A model generated the notes under the pieces. It made no database searches and was not told the DNA's origin. It worked only from the letters and a program-made list of their open reading frames with translations. Positions 57,539 to 64,000 of a DNA stretch of 64,000 nucleotides are shown here, one piece after another (position 1 is the stretch's first letter; each line of letters opens with the position of its first letter). A program made the translations under genes and the position numbers. This DNA comes from Corynespora cassiicola (lineage: Eukaryota > Ascomycota > Dothideomycetes > Pleosporales > Corynesporascaceae): positions 1,054,001 through 1,118,000 of the forward strand of contig JAEUWY010000006.1 in assembly GCA_022059125.1 (NCBI GenBank), given 5' to 3'.

Positions 57539-60500
57539 ATGGGTGAGGATTCAGTTCCTGTGACGACCAAAGAGGAGGCGCGCGCCGTCATCGAAGCGCT
57601 AGCGCGGCGCAAAGGTACCTATACAGATGCATTCAAGCGAGAAGCAATAGCGGAGGCAGAGAAAGGCCGCAAGGGCATGCTGCAAGTGATCGAAGACAGC
57701 GAGGAGGTTCGAGAAGACTTAGCAAAGGCACTCAAAATGTGAGAGATCCGCCATAGTCCTCTACGACGATTGCTATGTAGTAGAGATAACATTCCTTAGC
57801 ATATCAACCGACCTGTATACGAGTCGCGCGCGGTTCTTGATGGAAGTCATTCAGAATGCTGATGACAACAAATATGCCAAGGGCAAGACGCCAACAGTGT
57901 CCATCACTGTCTTTCCCAAACATGTCAAGATTGAATGCAACGAAGTGGGTTTCTCCAGAGAGAACATCCAGTCGCTATGTCGGACGGGGCGAAGTTCGAA
58001 AACCACTGGCCAAGGCTACACCGGAGAAAAGGGCATCGGCTTCAAATCTGTTTTTAACATCGCCAATCGGGCACATATACGCTCTCCCCCATACTACTTC
58101 CAGCTGGATCAGACGAGAGAGCTCGGCATGATTACACCACAGTGGGACGAAGACTTCTTTGACGACTATGAGGAAGAACACCAGACGACCATTGTCCTAG
58201 ACCACATCTGCGATCAGTTAATGAACTTCTCAGTTGCGCTTGGAGAGGACATTAACGCAATCGTTCCTGACCTCATGCTTTTCATGCGGCGCATAGAACA
58301 GCTCCATCTCACGCTCTTTGAGTCCTCGGATGACGAACCGGTAATCTCAAAGCTTTTCCATCGTGTGGGTTGGACGCCCGATTCAGGCATCGTGTCGCTC
58401 AAGGAAGTGAATGCTAACACCATGTGCCGCTTGTACAAACACCGGACCACCATTGATTTTGAGAGGATCGAACCTCGACGACCAGGTATTACAGAGACCG
58501 ACATAGTTCTGGCCTTTCCGGTGAAGAAGAAATCGGGCAAGTATAAGCCCTTTATACGAGAGCAGAACCTCACCTTTGCATATCTGCCTCTCGGGGACTT
58601 TGGGTTTAAGGTGTGTGACATTATGATGGCTTAACCACTCCTGCTAACGCTGTGCCCAGTTTGTTATTCAGGCAGATTTCCTCACCACGTCAAATCGGCA
58701 ATCAGTCGCCGAAAACAATTTGTGGAACAAAAACATTGCAGACGCGATTCCGCTCGCTTTTGAGGAAGCTATCGATAACTTCAACTTCAACAATGGGAAC
58801 TCAGAATTGGATGAGCTAGCAAATATGTGGCCGCTATATCTCCATAATAACACTAGTGGCCTAAGCCCTTACTGGCGCAGCATAACACGGAGCATAATTA
58901 AGCACCTCAGCGAAGCGTCCGTCATCAAGGACCGAACCGGCGACGTCCAGGAGCCAGAATATCTCACATTCTTGGACTGGGCGCACGATCGCAATGGTGA
59001 ACCAATGTTTGGGTATATGTCGGATTATGTATCCTCTGATTATCCCAACTCAGTCCGTGAGGCGCTCTTATCATTGGGCGTCACTGCCCCCGATTGGGGG
59101 TGGATGTGCAAAAAGCTCCAGATCCTGCAAGATGAAGGCTTGCTTCGCAGTAGGATGCGAAGCAAGAAGTGGTGCTCCGATCTCGCCGAGGTAATTCTCG
59201 AACCGCAAGAGCCTGAGGGGAACAGGAAGTACGCAAGAGACCTAGGTAGGATTCCTCTGATCCCCTTGGTTGACGGCACTTGGCGGTGTTCCCCCTCGCC
59301 GGACGAACCAATCTACTTTCCTGCGAGCTTGGGAACGGTCATTCCGTCCGGACTACCACTGTCCCTAGTTGACAAAAAAGCTTGTGCTTGCCCGAAGAGA
59401 AGAAGGCTCTTTGAACTACTTGGCGTAAAGGACTGTGACGTCGCCAACGTTCTCGAGCGGATCTTCGACTACCACGCCAGATTTAGTTCGGCGCAGCCTG
59501 TTCATCTCATTGCTCAGCTCCATTACCTCTATAAGATGCGACAGTACTTGTCGTCTGACGACATGGAAAAGATTCAGTTCACGTGTCCCGCCAGCGAGTA
59601 CGTCCAAAAGGGCACCTCAGTATATGCCGATATTTCTCTTGGTGGCGAGCTACAACAGCTTTTCTCTGGTTACAGCGAGGCGCACTTTCTGCACGACGGT
59701 TACTTCGCGAAATTCAATCCTTTTGAAAAAAAGAAGTTAGCCGAATGGTTGGGTCAGACAGCCTGCGTGGCGCTAGTCCCTCGCCTCTTCGCGACTGGTT
59801 CCGATGGGCTCCATAAAGACTTTGAATGGTTGTTGGCTAATAAAAACGACCGAGTCTTGACTACCTTGCATCAGCATTGGAGTCTGTACAAGGGCATGAC
59901 CAAGGCGGCGAAAGATAGAATAGCAGGCTATGCATTTATGTGTAAGTCCGGCGGCCGAACTGCTTTGCGAAGAACCTACATTCCCTTTCCCAAACTTGTA
60001 AAAAAAGCTCGAGTATTTGGCAATGCTAATGATTACAATTTCCTGGCTTTGCCTAGCGATGAACCTGAAGACTGGAGATTTTTAGCCAGTTTCGGTGTCG
60101 GACTGGACGAGGGACTCGACTTCTATTTGTGGGTTATGAAACAGTCGGGTTTCGAGTCGCACGCGTACATCGATAAGTCTAAAAAGCTTTACCTAGCGAT
60201 CCAGTCGCAAGCTTTCTCGCCCACCGAAGAGGAGAAGGTCAGGTAAGTACATACAGCTACATCAGTCGCGAACGTCGTTCAAGGCGCATGGACAACCTGG
60301 AGCCGACTGATAGTGCTGACTTTCATCGCCAGGAAAGCTTTTGGAAATCGGTTTATCAATCTTCCAGAACACAATTATACGCCTCTGAGAAGTTGTGTTT
60401 GGCAAGGGCCTAAGGGATTCTCGTCTAAGCCCACCTTACGCTCTGTATACGGCCCTGAACTGGATCGGCTGTTCCAGAAAATCTTGAAAGTTCCAAACGC

Positions 60501-63337
60501 GACAGATGCCGAAGCTCTAGAATATCTTGAACAGCTTAGAGGCAAAAAGTCAACGAGTATGGCAGATGTTGCTGAAGTATATGTTTATTTACAAAAATAC
60601 CATGTTAACGCGTGAGTAGAGTACACGATACTGAATGGAATGTTGCTGACTGGGAGCAGGTTCTGCATCAATCATAAAACCGCCTGCATTGCTATGCCGT
60701 CTTTATCGGGCTGCGCTCTTGAGTGGAAAACGCCGTCTCAGTGCGTGTGGGACGACGCGGAGTTTTCGCAGAATGGGCTCGAGTTGAACAGCAAGACAGC
60801 TATTCGTCGCACCGTAGAGCAGTATGCACCAATGGCGAAAGCCTTTTTCACCGACAACCTCAAACTTCGAAACGCCAACATCAACGAGTTGCTTGCCGAC
60901 TTGGTCTTAATGCAGAAAAACAAGCGCGACGATCCGAATACAGTGCATCGACTCTATGAGAGAATCGAGAGCCACCGTCGCAGCAGCTCAAGAACCATAA
61001 TGCATGTATCTATACCTAGAACGCCATACCTGGCTGACTTTATCATAGAGAAGCTTTTAAGAAGCACCCCCTCGTCTTTCTTCGTGGTATCAACGCCCAA
61101 AGCGGCCAGTGGCTTTCACTCAAGGACTGTATCTGGACTCGGTCGGTTCTACGAGACAAGCATGCTCTTATGCCTTCGTTGAATCAATATCGGGGTCTGT
61201 TCCGAGACACATTAGAAGCACCGAATGCAACTATGGACATGCTAGTCGTTGAGTTGAAATCCACCATAAGTGTCCCAGTAAGAGATAAAGACAAATATGA
61301 ATACGTGAAAGAGCTAGTGAAAGAAGTTGCCCGCCTACGGTCGGATGAAGAGGCGCTGTTAGAACTGGACGACGAAGAATGCTGGCCATGCCGAACGCCA
61401 ATGTGCCCGCATGAGCTTTGCTCGATTGGAAGTTTCTACGTGAATGATCGACAGGATCTATTTGACATCTTCTCTGATAGTCATACCTTTCTCGATTTCG
61501 ATTTCAGTACTTCCAAAACGGTTGCAGATTTGCTGCGTATCCAAGGCTGCAACTCGTTTCTGTCCAAGCAAGTGTTGATAGAAACGGAAGCTCGGGAACC
61601 GCTTGAACGCAATCATGGCCTCACGCAGGACTTTCGGAGTCGTGCAGATGCGCTTTTGAGGTAGGCAATTTAGCTATCCGATCTCGAAAGCGGAAATTTC
61701 TAAGCTTACGCTGATTTAGATATTTTGAGCACGAGGAGTGTGGGTCACCTTACGACCTTCGGTCGCTTCTTGAAAACGTCGAGGTCTGGATGAGTGCGGA
61801 CATCAAGACGCACTACACATTGGAAGACACTACCGTGACAAAAAGTGAGGGAGGTTCCATGGTAGAAGTAAGGACAAGAAAAGACAAGGTTGCTAAACTG
61901 GAAATTGTCGTCTCGGCGAACAGAAACGTCCGCGATTGTGCGCTCATAGAAGACTTTCCAGAGCAGCTTGTAGCGGCATTGGAGCTTGAACCGGCCAATC
62001 TCCCAGATCTTCACCGCGTCTTGCAGGTGCCACTCGCCTCGCTGAAGGCTTTGCTGATCAGGAAAGGAATTACCGACGGGGACGCTGCAAACAATTACGA
62101 AGAGACTTCGGTGGCAGGATCAACAGGACAAGAAGATTGGGAGAGTGCAAGTGACGGCATTCATAATACTAATGGTGACGACGCATCGACGAGTTTGGCA
62201 GGCAGTGATCGCTCGGATTTCGCATGGTCAACGACCATAGAATGTACCCGTGCTTCAGCGAGGTCTGAGGCTGCAAACACAAATCTGCGACCACATGTGC
62301 ATCCTCTACCTAAATCTAGGCCCTCTACACCGAGGCCTCGGTCGCTTGATCACATGAATGCACCTCCCAACGAGATCCCCGAGGAGCGACCAGATATCCC
62401 CCGTCCTTCGGCCGCTGGTCTTTATAGCATGAATAACCGCAATCGGAACAGGGAACGAGTTCAAAGGTTTGCCCGTAACGTGGACCTCGGATCTAGCTCG
62501 CGACTTCGAAGGTCAAACCCTAATTCTGGCGGCGGTGATGGCGCTTTTGACATGAGCGCAATAAGGGAAATCCTTGAGTCCGATGAGCGTTCTACCATTT
62601 CGATCCCGGCTCAAGTCAACCCTAGCCGGCGACGACGGGCAGCACCGATCCCGAATCGAAATGAGGAGGGAATGGCCCGTGACTTTGAAGTCGGCTTCTT
62701 GGGAGAACAGTTTGTAAATGCCCTTAAACAATCTGACTACCACACCTGGCCAGGTTAAAAGCTGACTCTTGTCTAGGTATATACCTTGCTGCATGATACA
62801 CTCAGGCTGCCCGACTTCACTGGCGAAGACAATTGGACCAGTTCACTACGTTCTCGTGCGGGCTTCTCAACCTACGGCCGCGAAGTGTCAGACTTTACCT
62901 ACAAGGACACGCAAGGGGCCCTCACTCGTCACTTTTTGCAGATGCAGCACCCGTACACCACGCCAGAGTGGTTGTACACTGCTTGCGACAACGGTAATGT
63001 GCCTCTGTACCGGATAGAGGTCAAAAGTACAACGAAGCAAGATCCTGCTACTACCTTTTATATGAGTGGTCATCAATACAAGCTGGTAAGTCTTGTAGAA
63101 TCACGTAGCACGTCAGTAGAGCTTTCGGCTGATTTTGATCAGGCAAAGAAGCTGCGCGTCAATTCGGTGACACCATCAGAGCTCTACGTCATTCTGCGCA
63201 TATCGGGCTTGGATGCATTGGAAGACGAGGCAGGACACCGGCCCCAGTGGAGAGTCTATTTGGACCCATATACTCGCGGCAAAGAGGGACTACTGAACTT
63301 TGTCACGCCCACGTATGCCGTCATAGCTACTGCGTAG
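57539..63337 (+). CDS. NO VEIN/sacsin-like protein: Hsp90-type ATPase domain plus C-terminal DUF3883 (NOV_C) domain
   Basis: Nine exons: 57539-57738, 57800-58610, 58660-60242, 60333-60611, 60660-61005, 61062-61660, 61720-62713, 62777-63085 and 63143-63337, giving 1771 residues. A charged leader (1-66) precedes a GHKL ATPase domain with the N box EVIQNADDN (82-90), G1 box NEVGF near 115 and G2 box GYTGEKGIGFKS near 140. A long middle region has no recognised domain. A disordered stretch (about 1420-1560) leads to a NOV_C domain: GFLGEQF joined by splicing to VYTLLHDTLRLPDF, then YRIEVKST (IEVK at 1684-1687) and FYMSGHQYKLAKKLR. IEVK resembles the E-x-K core of restriction-like nucleases. Function is unknown in fungi. 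Exon 5/6 is the least certain junction. Confidence 0.82.
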
Positions 63338-64000
63338 GCTGACTCTATGTGGTTCGATTCGTTTCTAAAGTATCTTGTAAACTCGCGTGGCTACTGGAGT
63401 ATTAAGGTTATGAGGTCTTCATTTGGATCTCGAGCAGAAGTCATGGTAGGAAGAAGTTGGGGTGTTCTAACGTGGGTAGATTAAAAAAGTATTACGAGCC
63501 GGAACTTGGCAGCTTAGTAGTTACACATACGAAGGCACAGAGCCTGTAGTTACGCACGGGAGGGATCAAGGGCATGTGAGCAGTAGAAACGGGAAGTCAC
63601 CGACGTGTTCAGTATGCTTAGTGCTCCCAAATAACTGGTCATTCTGATCACAGTGCATACTAACCATTGAGCAACTTATTGCTCAGTTTGATCGGCGCTC
63701 GGAAGAAACTGAGCACGCTATGTATATAGTCCTGCAAGCATTACCCTATATACTTGCTTAGAATATCAGACCGGGGGTGAATCTCTCTTTACAGAAACCT
63801 TCTCAACATTATGACCTTGCTCATTCATTACATGATCACATTCCACCCGTGGGCTTCTCTTCAAGACGTCTGGGTGAAGATGTGGATGTTAATGTCCATC
63901 TGTTAGAGAATGGGAAGAAGAAGAAGTGATTTCTGGTATATAATGTGTATAAGCAGTATTGAATACTACTTCACATGCAGTGACAATGTTTGAGATTGAC
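63338..64000. other. Terminal intergenic region
   Basis: About 660 bases, AT-richer, no gene, tRNA or repeat family recognised. Should begin with the 3' UTR of the NO VEIN-like gene. Confidence 0.4.

Noticed and set aside
62713..62758. Continuation of NO VEIN-like exon 7 to the TAA at 62756
   Set aside because: Reading on breaks the conserved NOV_C domain; splicing at GTAAAT (62714) restores GFLGEQF-VYTLLHDTLRLPDF in phase.
63351..63362. GGTTCGATTCG resembling a tRNA B box
   Set aside because: No A box, anticodon stem or acceptor-stem pairing around it.

Overview
This is a 64 kb stretch of nuclear DNA from a filamentous ascomycete (Pezizomycotina). Genes carry several short introns, mostly 46-92 nt, with GTATGT, GTAAGT or GTACGT donors and CTAAC-like branch sites. 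Intergenic DNA is CT-rich, and the protein set (Ste11 MAPKKK, neutral trehalase, a DUF7514 protein, a HET-domain remnant, a NO VEIN-like protein) is that of a mould. The class cannot be fixed from this sequence. There are 23 genes or gene remnants, all reconstructed here exon by exon.

Region 1 to about 42.7 kb is ordinary, gene-dense and GC-richer. In order it holds: a Dnf1-type P4-ATPase (5' end cut by the window), the Sen1 helicase, Imp4, an Stc1-domain protein, Rad7, a zinc alcohol dehydrogenase, the MAPKKK Ste11, a DUF7514 protein, the 38 kDa RFC subunit (yeast Rfc5), a small hydrophilic protein, Sde2, ribosomal protein eS10, an M20-family N-carbamoyl amino acid hydrolase, Trm44, Gna1 and a 711-residue disordered protein. 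Two long gene-free gaps (19.6-21.8 kb and 24.9-27.2 kb) contain trinucleotide and other short repeats.

Region 42.7-51.5 kb looks different. It is visibly AT-richer, has more sparse genes, and holds three proteins that look divergent: a neutral-trehalase-like protein whose signature arginine is replaced by cysteine, an eight-exon CorA-like membrane protein, and a protein resembling phosphopantetheine adenylyltransferase that has lost its nucleotidyltransferase motif. Housekeeping genes then return (Tsr1 and Utp7, convergent). The right end (56-63.4 kb) carries a truncated HET-domain fragment and a nine-exon, 1771-residue protein joining an Hsp90-like ATPase domain to a C-terminal NO VEIN/DUF3883 nuclease-like domain.

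Four genes serve ribosome production (IMP4, TSR1, UTP7, RPS10). RAD7, RFC5, SEN1 and SDE2 serve genome maintenance or RNA processing. No operon-like pathway cluster, tRNA, rRNA, CRISPR array or intact transposon was found. The best candidates for something undescribed are the NO VEIN-like ATPase/nuclease next to the HET remnant and the PPAT-like pseudoenzyme.
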